Source: an uncultured archaeon (GTDB lineage: Archaea > Nanobdellota > Nanobdellia > Woesearchaeales > ARS49). Taken from it: DNA of 18,872 nucleotides. The translations under genes were made by a program, and so were the position numbers. Below are positions 1 through 5,407 of this stretch, piece after piece. The notes beneath the pieces were generated by a model that saw nothing but the letters and a program-made list of their open reading frames with translations, made no database searches and had not been told where the DNA came from. Within the stretch, counting starts at the first letter, position 1, and each line of letters starts with the position of its first letter. Location of the stretch: positions 1 through 18,872 of the forward strand of contig CABMGU010000091.1 in NCBI GenBank assembly GCA_902385765.1, read 5' to 3'.

Positions 1-1239
1 CATTTGTGCTACTGCCTGCTCTTTTTCCTGCTGTCTCGCAAGTTCTATTGCTTTTTTTATCTGCATTATTTCCAGCTCGGTTTTTTGTGATATTGCGCTG
101 TGCTGTGTTAATTGCTCGTCTATTTCTGTCATTTTTTCTTTCTCTGTCGTTAAAATAGTGTGCTTGTGGTCTGGTGTCACCTGTTGTAAGCAGGTCGGGC
201 ATTGTGCCAGTATGCTTATTTTGTGCGAGGTGTCTGTTGATTGTTTTTTGAGTGCTGTCAGTTCTGCTATTTTCATGCAGGTTATTTTGTAGTTTGTTTC
301 TTTTTCTGTGAGTTGTTGTGTGTGGTCTTTTTTTGTTATTTCAATTTTTTTCGGCAAATCTCTTTGCGCTTCGATTAATTGCTGTGAAACTGTTAAGAAT
401 TCTGTTTGTGCTGTTTTTTGCTGTTGTTGTTTTGAGAGCAGTTGGCTTTTTGCGACGTGCAGGTCTCTTGTTAATAGTTCTGCCTGTTGTTTTTGTTGTT
501 CTATTTTTACCAGTTCTTGTCTTGTCTGCAGTAATGCGTTTCTTGCTGTCATCAGTTGCGGCGTTATTGTCTTTATTTGTGTGCTTGCTTCTTCTTTTTC
601 GTTTTTCATCTCTTCGAGCTGTTTTTTCTTGTCTTCCACATCAGAAAGCACTGCGTCGAATGCTCTTTGTCTTTCTCGTAATGATTTTGTGTAGCTTCCT
701 GCGTTTTGTGTTATTCTTTCGTATTTGTCTATTCCGAATACTTTTCTGAGGATTGCGACTCTTTGTTCTTTTTCTTCCTGCAGTATCTGTTTCATCTCTT
801 CCTGAGGCGTATAAACAGTATATCTATAGACCAAATTTTTCCCTTTCGTCAATAGTTCTGCAGGGTATCCTAACAATTCCAGAATGTTGCTTTTGAGTTC
901 TGTTGCTGTTGCTTCTTTTTTTACGCCGTTTACCAGCAGGTATCCTGTGTCTTGTTCTACTGATTTTTTCGTTCTTACCAGTGTTCTTTTTATTGCGTAC
1001 ACGTCATCGTTTATCTTGAACATCAGTTCTACGTTTCCTTCCTGGCATCCGTTTCTCAGCAGTGCGTTGCCTGACAGTTCTCCTCTTAATACTCCGAACA
1101 AGGCAAATTCTATCGCCAGAAGTATTGTGCTTTTGCCGCTTCCAATGTCTCCTGAGAGCATTACTGTGCCTGTGGGGAATTCTATCTTGGCGTTTGTGTA
1201 GCTTCTGATGTTTTTGAGCGACAGAGATATAAGTTGCAT
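1..1239 (-). CDS. rad50: DNA double-strand break repair ATPase Rad50, N-terminal 413 residues (partial)
   Basis: The minus-strand frame is open from the ATG at 1239 to the window edge, so the C-terminal half is missing. The N-terminus MQLISLSLKNIRSY is typical of Rad50/SMC ATPases. Walker A GDIGSGKS lies at residues 30-37 and a Q-loop VYTPQEEMK near 137-145. A long Gln/Lys/Glu-rich coiled coil follows, then a zinc-hook CPTC at residues 347-350, after which the return coil begins. In the family, Rad50 dimerises through the hook and works with Mre11 in end processing. The gene upstream on this strand is an AbrB-like regulator, not mre11, so any partner is elsewhere or past the left edge. The hook arrives earlier than in well-studied archaeal Rad50 (about residue 444), implying a shorter coiled coil. 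A TATA-like box about 27 nt upstream suggests a leaderless transcript. Confidence 0.93.
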   Translation of the reverse strand, partial: MQLISLSLKNIRSYTNAKIEFPTGTVMLSGDIGSGKSTILLAIEFALFGVLRGELSGNALLRNGCQEGNVELMFKINDDVYAIKRTLVRTKKSVEQDTGYLLVNGVKKEATATELKSNILELLGYPAELLTKGKNLVYRYTVYTPQEEMKQILQEEKEQRVAILRKVFGIDKYERITQNAGSYTKSLRERQRAFDAVLSDVEDKKKQLEEMKNEKEEASTQIKTITPQLMTARNALLQTRQELVKIEQQKQQAELLTRDLHVAKSQLLSKQQQQKTAQTEFLTVSQQLIEAQRDLPKKIEITKKDHTQQLTEKETNYKITCMKIAELTALKKQSTDTSHKISILAQCPTCLQQVTPDHKHTILTTEKEKMTEIDEQLTQHSAISQKTELEIMQIKKAIELARQQEKEQAVAQM

Positions 1240-1260
1240 TAGAGAAATCGCTTTTTTCCT

Positions 1261-1270
1261 GAATTATAAG
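1261..1270 (-). promoter_or_regulatory. TATA-like box of rad50
   Basis: The minus strand reads CTTATAATTC, centred about 27 nt before the rad50 ATG. This spacing predicts transcription starting at or next to the start codon. No ribosome binding site is evident. Confidence 0.5.
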
Positions 1271-1304
1271 TTTTTATGTTCTGGAAAAGCAGAGTGCTAA
1301 ACGA

Positions 1305-1613
1305 TTAGATTTCCAGCACGATGTGCTTCTTGTCCGGTACAGAAACAAATATTTCTTCGCCTTTTTTTAGTTCAAGGCTTCTGACGATGTGGTTGTTGAA
1401 GTACATTCCGAGCCGGTCTTTGGATAATTTCACTATTTTTTGCCTGATTTTGAGGGGTGTCTCTTTTAGTTCCTCTATAACTTTTTTGGAGGATTCAGGT
1501 TCGAAAGCGAAATAAGCGCATTTTGGGCATTGGTAGCTAAGAACTTTGTTCTTGGCTCCAAATACGTTTACTTTCACTTTTCTCAGTTCTTTATTGCATT
1601 GTGGGCAGTTCAT
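1305..1613 (-). CDS. zinc-ribbon plus AbrB/SpoVT-like DNA-binding protein (102 aa)
   Basis: The start at 1613 gives a protein beginning MNCPQCNKEL; the 29 in-frame upstream codons run into the tRNA gene and are not needed. Residues 1-35 hold two CxxC pairs (CPQC, CPKC), a YgiT-type zinc ribbon. The C-terminal half (about 55-102) has the look of a swapped-hairpin AbrB domain: a KIVKLSKDRLGMYF segment, then SLELKKGEEIFV and a terminal beta strand. Such proteins are small dimeric transcription regulators, sometimes antitoxins; no toxin gene is adjacent. The gene starts about 67 nt downstream of the tRNA on the same strand but has its own TATA-like box. A perfect 12-bp palindrome sits at its predicted transcription start, consistent with autoregulation (inference). 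Confidence 0.75.
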   Translation of the reverse strand: MNCPQCNKELRKVKVNVFGAKNKVLSYQCPKCAYFAFEPESSKKVIEELKETPLKIRQKIVKLSKDRLGMYFNNHIVRSLELKKGEEIFVSVPDKKHIVLEI

Positions 1614-1619
1614 TTTGTT

Positions 1620-1631
1620 TACACTAGTGTA
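1620..1631. promoter_or_regulatory. 12-bp palindrome, candidate operator
   Basis: TACACTAGTGTA is a perfect inverted repeat between the TATA-like box (1642-1649) and the ATG (1613) of the AbrB-like gene, over the predicted transcription start. It is the right size and place for a dimeric regulator such as the gene's own product; binding is inferred only. Confidence 0.4.
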
Positions 1632-1641
1632 GTATAATAGA

Positions 1642-1649
1642 CTATTTAA
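1642..1649 (-). promoter_or_regulatory. TATA-like box of the zinc-ribbon/AbrB gene
   Basis: The minus strand reads TTAAATAG, about 33 nt before the ATG, predicting a leader of only a few bases. Confidence 0.5.
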
Positions 1650-1679
1650 GATTTTTGTCATTTTTTTCATAATATGGGG

Positions 1680-1794
1680 CGGCGGCGCGGGGAGTTTCAA
1701 TCCCCCGGTAAAACCGGAAGCTTTTTGAACCCCGAAGTCCTTTCGGACACCAAGGTATCGGCTTGGCGGCTTTACCTAGTTTGCCTACGCCGCC
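1680..1794 (-). tRNA. type II (long variable arm) tRNA with a T-loop intron; anticodon reads GAU; Ser-like
   Basis: Minus-strand parse: acceptor GGCGGCG (1794-1788), U8 A9, D-stem GGC/GCC with a GG-containing loop (1785-1768), G26, anticodon stem CCAAG/CTTGG (1766-1750) around loop CCGATAC, variable arm GTCC-GAAA-GGAC (1748-1737), T-stem CGGGG (1734-1730). The T-loop starts TTCAAA (1729-1724) and is interrupted for 30 nt. Removing 1723-1694 restores loop TTCAAAT, T-stem CCCCG (1692-1688) and acceptor CGCCGCC (1687-1681), with G73 at 1680. U8, A14, G18-G19, purine 15/U48 and T54-T55-C56-R57-A58 are all present. The long variable arm and G73 point to a serine tRNA. However, anticodon positions 34-36 are GAU (1759-1757), which reads isoleucine codons, and position 33 is C rather than U. 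It could be a divergent or mistranslating serine tRNA or a decaying copy. The tRNA fold is well supported; identity is uncertain. Confidence 0.8.
1694..1723 (-). other. 30-nt archaeal bulge-helix-bulge intron at tRNA position 59/60
   Basis: The exon-intron junction folds as a canonical bulge-helix-bulge. The outer helix is the T-stem CGGGG/CCCCG. The central 4-bp helix is TTCA/TGAA, flanked by 3-nt bulges AAA and ACT. The inner helix is the intron hairpin CTTCCGG/CCGGGGG with loop TTTTA. Cutting between the second and third base of each bulge yields the canonical loop TTCAAAT. Archaeal splicing endonuclease is known to cut such motifs. Confidence 0.75.
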
Positions 1795-1816
1795 GCATAA
1801 TATACTATGTTAAGCC

Positions 1817-1824
1817 TATTAAAA
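1817..1824 (-). promoter_or_regulatory. TATA-like box of the tRNA gene
   Basis: The minus strand reads TTTTAATA, centred about 26 nt before tRNA base 1. Confidence 0.5.
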
Positions 1825-1933
1825 TTTCTATCGACGAGAAAGTTGAAATTCTTACAACTCAGTCAGTAATATTTTCGGGAAACGAAAAGAAATGTTGGAA
1901 GAATTGCGACTAAAACTGAAAGCCCTCTCGCAA

Positions 1934-1943
1934 GTTTTAAAAA
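1934..1943 (+). promoter_or_regulatory. TATA-like box of the zpr1 gene
   Basis: GTTTTAAAAA is centred about 27 nt before the ATG at 1966; a leaderless start is predicted. Confidence 0.5.
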
Positions 1944-1965
1944 ACTATCTGTCTTATGTCCTCTT

Positions 1966-2490
1966 ATGCCTGATAAAGTTGAAGTTTTGAAAGGACAGCA
2001 GTGTATGATGTGCGGGAAGAAGTCTTTGTCTTTGACAGAGGCCGAGTCAGAAGTTCCTTTTTTCGGCAAGATTTTCATTTTCAGCATGCACTGTGATGCC
2101 TGTCATTATCATAAGGCTGATGTTGAGGCTGCAGAGAAAAAGGAGCCTGCCAGATTTACGTTTGAGATTGACGGCAAAAATGATCTCTCAGTGCGCGTAA
2201 TCCGTTCAAGCGAAGGCATCATAAAGATTCCTCACGTTGGCAGTATGGAGCCCGGTCCTCACGCAGAGGGTTTTATTACAAACATAGAGGGAATTATTGA
2301 GAAGTTCAAGAAGCAGGTTGAGTCTTTGAGGGATACTGCTGAGGATGATGAGGACAAAAAGAAAGCCAAGAATATGCTGAAAAAGCTTCAGAATGTTCTC
2401 TGGGGTTCTGAGAAATTAAAGATTATCATCGAGGACCCGTCTGGCAATTCTGCTATCGTTTCTGACAAGGCAAAGAGGGAGAAGCTATGA
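1966..2490 (+). CDS. ZPR1-family zinc-finger protein (174 aa)
   Basis: The protein has the ZPR1 layout: an N-terminal zinc finger with C13-MM-C16 and C43-DA-C46, followed by a beta-rich domain (SVRVIRSSEGIIKIPHVG, then EPGPHAEGFITNIEGI) and a charged helix near residues 115-140. Archaeal ZPR1 homologues carry a single copy of the module that is doubled in eukaryotic ZPR1, which binds eEF1A; the archaeal role is not established. The ATG at 1966 is chosen because the TATA-like box lies 27 nt upstream and the family motif begins soon after. The stop overlaps the next start (ATGA), so the 49-aa gene is probably co-translated. Confidence 0.85.
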   Translation: MPDKVEVLKGQQCMMCGKKSLSLTEAESEVPFFGKIFIFSMHCDACHYHKADVEAAEKKEPARFTFEIDGKNDLSVRVIRSSEGIIKIPHVGSMEPGPHAEGFITNIEGIIEKFKKQVESLRDTAEDDEDKKKAKNMLKKLQNVLWGSEKLKIIIEDPSGNSAIVSDKAKREKL

Positions 2491-2636
2491 AAAAATTAAA
2501 ACCTGAACTGAAAATCGCTGACAAGATGCTTGATTTGAAGACAATGGATACAAACATTATCCTGAATCATCTTGATGAGCAGATCAAATTGAGAGAAGCT
2601 CCGCTTGAGAAGCGGATAAAGAAGTTAATGTCTTAG
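2487..2636 (+). CDS. 49-aa helical, lysine-rich small protein of unknown function
   Basis: This short frame begins at an ATG that overlaps the zpr1 stop by ATGA and runs 49 codons to TAG. The product (MKKLKPELKIADKMLDLK at the start) is rich in Lys and Leu and looks helical, with no cysteines or membrane segment. The tight overlap is the main evidence that it is translated, by coupling with zpr1. Its last 12 nt overlap the 3' end of the convergent gene on the minus strand. I do not recognise a family. Confidence 0.6.
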   Translation: MKKLKPELKIADKMLDLKTMDTNIILNHLDEQIKLREAPLEKRIKKLMS

Positions 2637-3272
2637 TTTATTTTTTGCACATTCTATTAAATCCGGCTCGTGTGTGAAGCTTAATTCCATGAACGCGTTT
2701 GCTATCCGTATTGGTTTTCCTCTTTTTACAGCTCTGTTGAAGTCTCGGACAATCTTTCTTTCATAAAGTTCAACGAATCTGTATATTTGTTCTCTTGATT
2801 CTTTATTTGTTATTGTGTTGAGCAGGGTTTCTGCTGTTGCGTATATTGCGCTTGTCCTGTTTTTTTTCGGAGTTTTTGAAGCCGATCTCAATAAGTTAAT
2901 GAATTCTGTTTTTTCCCTGTATGTTTCCAGCACCTGCAGGCAGTCATCAAGGGTATCCAGCACAGAGCTGATTTCTGCAGTCATGAGCGCCTGTGCGATT
3001 TGTTCCTTGCCTTCCTGTCTTGTGCTTCCAAAACGCTTGTACCACTCGCGTGCTGTTCTTATCGCTTCCATTACTCCTGAATAGCGTTCTGATTGATAGT
3101 CAAATTGAGGGCTCGCGTCAATGGCGTCCATTTCCATTGCGTCATCAAGGTCTACCAGCTGGTCTCCGAATGGGAATTTTCCGCTGACTACTCTTTCGAG
3201 AAATTCAAGTCTTTCAAAATCTTCTTTTCTTTCTTCCTTGAAAATTGTCCTGTATATTGTCTCCAGTTCCAT
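2625..3272 (-). CDS. hypothetical all-helical protein (215 aa)
   Basis: I do not recognise this protein. It appears cytosolic and almost fully alpha-helical. The N-terminal 50 residues are acidic (FGDQLVDLDDAMEMD near 35-50). A helical middle follows (HTAREWYKR-like segment near 72-80), then a basic C-terminal half (KTPKKNRTSA near 133; NRAVKRGKPIR near 179-190). There is no signal peptide, membrane span, Cys pair or nucleotide-binding motif. The TATA-like box at 3296-3305 is 28 nt before the ATG, supporting the start at 3272. It is convergent with and overlaps the 49-aa gene, and is divergent from endonuclease V. Confidence 0.75.
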   Translation of the reverse strand: MELETIYRTIFKEERKEDFERLEFLERVVSGKFPFGDQLVDLDDAMEMDAIDASPQFDYQSERYSGVMEAIRTAREWYKRFGSTRQEGKEQIAQALMTAEISSVLDTLDDCLQVLETYREKTEFINLLRSASKTPKKNRTSAIYATAETLLNTITNKESREQIYRFVELYERKIVRDFNRAVKRGKPIRIANAFMELSFTHEPDLIECAKNKLRH

Positions 3273-3295
3273 CCCGACGCTGGTTTAAGGCGCCT

Positions 3296-3305
3296 GTTTA
3301 AATGC
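3296..3305 (-). promoter_or_regulatory. TATA-like box of the 215-aa gene
   Basis: The minus strand reads GCATTTAAAC, centred 28 nt before the ATG at 3272. Confidence 0.5.
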
Positions 3306-3359
3306 TTTTTCACTGGAAATTTGATTTGTAGTCACCATCTGATGATAACAAACCGAAAG

Positions 3360-3370
3360 CTTTAAATATG
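3360..3370 (+). promoter_or_regulatory. TATA-like box of the endonuclease V gene
   Basis: CTTTAAATATG predicts transcription near 3391. That leaves a leader of about 24 nt containing GGGGTG at 3400-3405, nine bases before the ATG at 3415. Confidence 0.5.
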
Positions 3371-3414
3371 GATAATCCAGGCTATATTTCAGAGTAAATG
3401 GGGTGTATGCTCTT

Positions 3415-4059
3415 ATGGCTGAAAAATTTAGTTTTGGAAAGCTGAAAGATATGCAGTCGCAGGTTGCCGCACAGGTTGTTCTAGAGGATGGCATAAAGCC
3501 AGAGGACATAAAGTACATTGCAGGCTTTGATATTTCTTATCAGGGTGACAATTGTGTTTGTGCTGCTGTTGTTCTTGATTACAAGACTTTGCAGGTTGTT
3601 GAGAAGAAGGTTGTTGTTACCAAGGTTCCTATGGGTTATGTTCCTGGTTTTCTTGCTTTTAGGGAAGGTCCTCCTATCTGTCAGGCGTATTATGATTTGG
3701 AGTACGAGCCTGATGTGATTTTGGTTGATGGCCACGGCATTGCTCATCCTGTCAGGTCTGGTCTTGCTGTTTTTGTCGGTGTCGAGCTTGGCAAGCCTTG
3801 TATCGGTGTTGCGAAAGGCTTGCTTGTCGGAGAGGTTAAAGACAATGACATAATTCTTGAAGGCGAGGTTGTCGGCAGGTTAGTAAAAACAAAGGAGTAC
3901 GCGAATCCGTTGTATGTTTCTCCTGGTCATATGATGTCTATTGGGACTTCTGCAGAGATTGTGAAGCATTGTGTTGTTCCGCCTCATAAGATGCCTGAGC
4001 CTTTGCATCTTGCTCACAGGTTTGCGGACAAGAATATGAAAGAAGTTAAAAAAGAATAA
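3415..4059 (+). CDS. nfi: endonuclease V (deoxyinosine 3' endonuclease)
   Basis: The 214-aa protein shows the full endonuclease V signature: FDISY with catalytic D39, the YVPGFLAFREGP block at about 75-86 (Y75 as the strand-separating wedge, E84 as metal ligand), and VDGHGIAHP at 104-112 with D105. The enzyme nicks DNA (RNA in some homologues) one nucleotide 3' of inosine and starts repair of deaminated adenine. I place the start at ATG 3415 rather than the GTG at 3403, because GGGGTG at 3400-3405 is a well-spaced ribosome binding site for 3415 and overlaps the GTG. The gene ends 3 nt from the convergent sepF stop. Confidence 0.95.
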   Translation: MAEKFSFGKLKDMQSQVAAQVVLEDGIKPEDIKYIAGFDISYQGDNCVCAAVVLDYKTLQVVEKKVVVTKVPMGYVPGFLAFREGPPICQAYYDLEYEPDVILVDGHGIAHPVRSGLAVFVGVELGKPCIGVAKGLLVGEVKDNDIILEGEVVGRLVKTKEYANPLYVSPGHMMSIGTSAEIVKHCVVPPHKMPEPLHLAHRFADKNMKEVKKE

Positions 4060-4062
4060 AAT

Positions 4063-4464
4063 TTACTCCTGTGGCGCTTCTTCTGCCTGCACGTTTGTCA
4101 TGTGCTTGCTTCTGTATATGCTTGCGAATGACGGCGTGACTACGAGGAAGTCGTCTCCGAATCCTGCTATTTCGCCTTCGATTGCGTCTGCTGTTTTCTT
4201 GAGCTTGTTTATTGCTCTTTTCAGCTCAACCAAGTCCTTGTCTTTCAATGGTCTTATGTTTACTAACGCAATCGTGTATCCTTCTCTTAAGGAGTCCAGT
4301 ACTGGTTTTACGTCATCGAAGTCTTCCAGCATGAATGGTCTTACGAGAACCTTTGATTTTGATGCTTCTCCGTCATTCTCTAATTCAACATATCCTGTTT
4401 CCTGTTCCAGCTCGTCGTATTTCGGCTTGGTAAATTTTTCCTTTAATTTTGAAAAAAAGTCCAT
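4063..4464 (-). CDS. sepF: SepF, FtsZ membrane anchor for cell division (133 aa)
   Basis: The protein has the archaeal SepF layout: an amphipathic N-terminal helix MDFFSKLKEKF for membrane binding, an acidic linker, and a C-terminal SepF/DUF552 core (KVLVRPFMLEDFDDVKPVLD, then IALVNIRPLKDKDLVELKRA and GFGDDFLVVTPSFASI). In FtsZ-using archaea SepF tethers the Z-ring to the membrane. The start at 4464 is supported by GAGGTG at 4472-4477, 7 nt upstream; an in-frame start at 4479 lies upstream of that site. The acidic C-terminal tail ends QAEEAPQE. Confidence 0.9.
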   Translation of the reverse strand: MDFFSKLKEKFTKPKYDELEQETGYVELENDGEASKSKVLVRPFMLEDFDDVKPVLDSLREGYTIALVNIRPLKDKDLVELKRAINKLKKTADAIEGEIAGFGDDFLVVTPSFASIYRSKHMTNVQAEEAPQE

Positions 4465-4526
4465 ATCACAACACCTCATTCAACTCGTTTTTGTTTTTAC
4501 TCTGGAATGGGTAAGAATCTTTCTAT

Positions 4527-4534
4527 TATTTAAA
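4527..4534 (-). promoter_or_regulatory. TATA-like box of sepF
   Basis: The minus strand reads TTTAAATA, about 66 nt before the ATG. The predicted leader of about 40 nt carries the ribosome binding site GAGGTG. It is divergent from the L21e promoter. Confidence 0.45.
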
Positions 4535-4560
4535 CCTTTTGCTGAAAGCTCAACAGAAAC

Positions 4561-4570
4561 CTTTTTAAAC
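4561..4570 (+). promoter_or_regulatory. TATA-like box of the rpl21e-rpoF unit
   Basis: CTTTTTAAAC is centred 26 nt before the ATG at 4592; a leaderless mRNA is predicted. Confidence 0.55.
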
Positions 4571-4591
4571 CCCCTCTTAATCTTCGAGCAT

Positions 4592-4885
4592 ATGTCAAAG
4601 CGTTTAGGTGGTTCAAGGGCGGGTACTCGCAGGATGTTCCGCAAGGAGCCTCGCACAAGAGGTAAAATCTCTCTTACAAAGTTTTTCATGCCTTACAAGG
4701 TAGGCGATATTGCCACCTTGATTGCTGAGCCTGCTATTCAGTGGAACTTGTATCATCAGCGTTTCCACGGAAAGTCTGGCACTGTTGTCGGCAAGCGCGG
4801 TGACTGTTATGAAATCAAGGTTATGGATGGCGGAAAGGAAAAAATGGTTATTGTTCATCCTGTTCATTTGAAGAAGAAGGTGTGA
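4592..4885 (+). CDS. rpl21e: 50S ribosomal protein L21e (97 aa)
   Basis: MSKRLGGSRAGTRRMFRK is the characteristic basic N-terminus of L21e. The SH3-like core with YKVGDIATLIAEPAIQW and HGKSGTVVGKRGDCYEIKV follows, and the 97-aa length is normal for archaea. An open frame continues upstream to 4100 but is the antisense of sepF and lacks L21e similarity. The ATG at 4592 fits the TATA-like box 26 nt upstream. The stop is 2 nt before the rpoF start, and L21e-Rpo4 is a conserved archaeal gene pair. Confidence 0.97.
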   Translation: MSKRLGGSRAGTRRMFRKEPRTRGKISLTKFFMPYKVGDIATLIAEPAIQWNLYHQRFHGKSGTVVGKRGDCYEIKVMDGGKEKMVIVHPVHLKKKV

Positions 4886-4887
4886 AA

Positions 4888-5229
4888 ATGGTGCAAAAGA
4901 TAATCTCTCAGGTTCCTATAAGTTCGTCTCAGGTTCACGCTGAGCTTAAGCGCATCAGGGAGCGTGACAAGGAGCTTGGCTTCCGTGCCCAGAAGACGAT
5001 TGACTACTTGGACAGCTTGAATGTTCTTGATGAGAAGAAGGCAAAGGAGCTTTTGGACAAGCTGTTGAAGCTTGACATTCCTCGTTTGCGTGATGTTCAT
5101 TTCTTCAAGATTATTGATGTTATGCCGACAAACGCTAAGGACGTCAAGATTGCCCTTCAGCAGTACAATCTGACTGTTTCGCAGGAGAATTGCAAGAAGA
5201 TTGCTGATGTTGTTGCTGAATACGTTTGA
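4888..5229 (+). CDS. rpoF: DNA-directed RNA polymerase subunit Rpo4 (RpoF)
   Basis: The 113-aa protein matches archaeal Rpo4/RpoF. A short N-terminal segment (VPISSSQVHAELKRI) is followed by an HRDC-like helical domain with GFRAQKTIDYLDSLNVLD, LLKLDIPRLRDVHFFKIIDVMP and a terminal region ending VVAEYV. With Rpo7 it forms the polymerase stalk, which helps open complex formation and processivity. ATG 4888 is preferred over GTG 4882 because GGTG just upstream serves as the ribosome binding site. The last codons (GAA TAC GT..) are repeated about 130 nt downstream, across structured element A. Confidence 0.95.
   Translation: MVQKIISQVPISSSQVHAELKRIRERDKELGFRAQKTIDYLDSLNVLDEKKAKELLDKLLKLDIPRLRDVHFFKIIDVMPTNAKDVKIALQQYNLTVSQENCKKIADVVAEYV
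5216..5225 (+). repeat. left flanking direct repeat of element A
   Basis: CTGAATACGT, the last codons of rpoF, recurs exactly at 5346-5355 on the far side of element A, resembling a target-site duplication. Confidence 0.5.
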
Positions 5230-5248
5230 TTTTCTAGATTTGATTTAA

Positions 5249-5331
5249 GCGCCGCGGTCTACGACTTGCTTTCTCTCCCCTACGCGTGCGAGGGGAGAAG
5301 AAAGCAACCTGAGCAGGCTCAGGCGCGGCGC
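5249..5331 (+). repeat. structured intergenic element, copy A (four-way junction)
   Basis: The 83 bases fold without gaps into four contiguous helices. A closing stem GCGCCGCG (5249-5256) pairs with 5324-5331. A mini-arm GTC-TAC-GAC lies at 5257-5265. A long arm of about 16 bp lies at 5266-5307 (TCTCCCCT/AGGGGAGA, loop ACGCGTGCG, one bulge). A 6-bp arm CCTGAG/CTCAGG lies at 5308-5323. Copy C has the same architecture with compensatory changes. It begins about 20 nt after the rpoF stop. It contains no reading frame of note. Confidence 0.8.
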
Positions 5332-5345
5332 ATATAATGTTGAAT

Positions 5346-5355
5346 CTGAATACGT
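5346..5355 (+). repeat. right flanking direct repeat of element A
   Basis: This is the second exact copy of CTGAATACGT; see 5216-5225. Confidence 0.5.
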
Positions 5356-5374
5356 ATAATCTGTTACCTAAATT

Positions 5375-5383
5375 CTTTTAAAC
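5375..5383 (+). promoter_or_regulatory. TATA-like box of the dihydroorotase-like gene
   Basis: CTTTTAAAC is centred 29 nt before the ATG at 5408. Confidence 0.5.
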
Positions 5384-5407
5384 TTCTGTCTTTCATCGTT
5401 TTGAGGC

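Noticed and set aside
308..749. Cys/Leu-rich plus-strand frames that look like membrane proteins
   Set aside because: They are antisense to the coiled-coil part of rad50, where Lys/Glu/Gln codons read backwards give Phe, Leu and Cys runs.
1694..1702. GATTGAAAC on the minus strand, as at the end of many CRISPR repeats
   Set aside because: It occurs once, with no repeat-spacer array. It is explained as the 3' end of the tRNA intron.
1680..1796. 5S rRNA or other RNA with long paired ends on the plus strand
   Set aside because: The ends pair over 9 bp at about 117 nt, but the 5S loop C and loop E motifs are absent. The minus strand gives a full tRNA with all invariant bases.
1674..1913. 79-aa plus-strand frame
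   Set aside because: It reads through the antisense of the tRNA and into the zpr1 upstream region, with no start signal or conserved features.
4100..4591. N-terminal extension of the L21e frame
   Set aside because: It is antisense to sepF. The L21e family N-terminus starts at 4592, 26 nt after a TATA-like box.
5249..5331. Element A as a tRNA gene or an integron attC site
   Set aside because: There is no D-loop GG, anticodon loop or TTC T-loop in tRNA positions, and no clear RYYYAAC/GTTRRRY core sites for attC.
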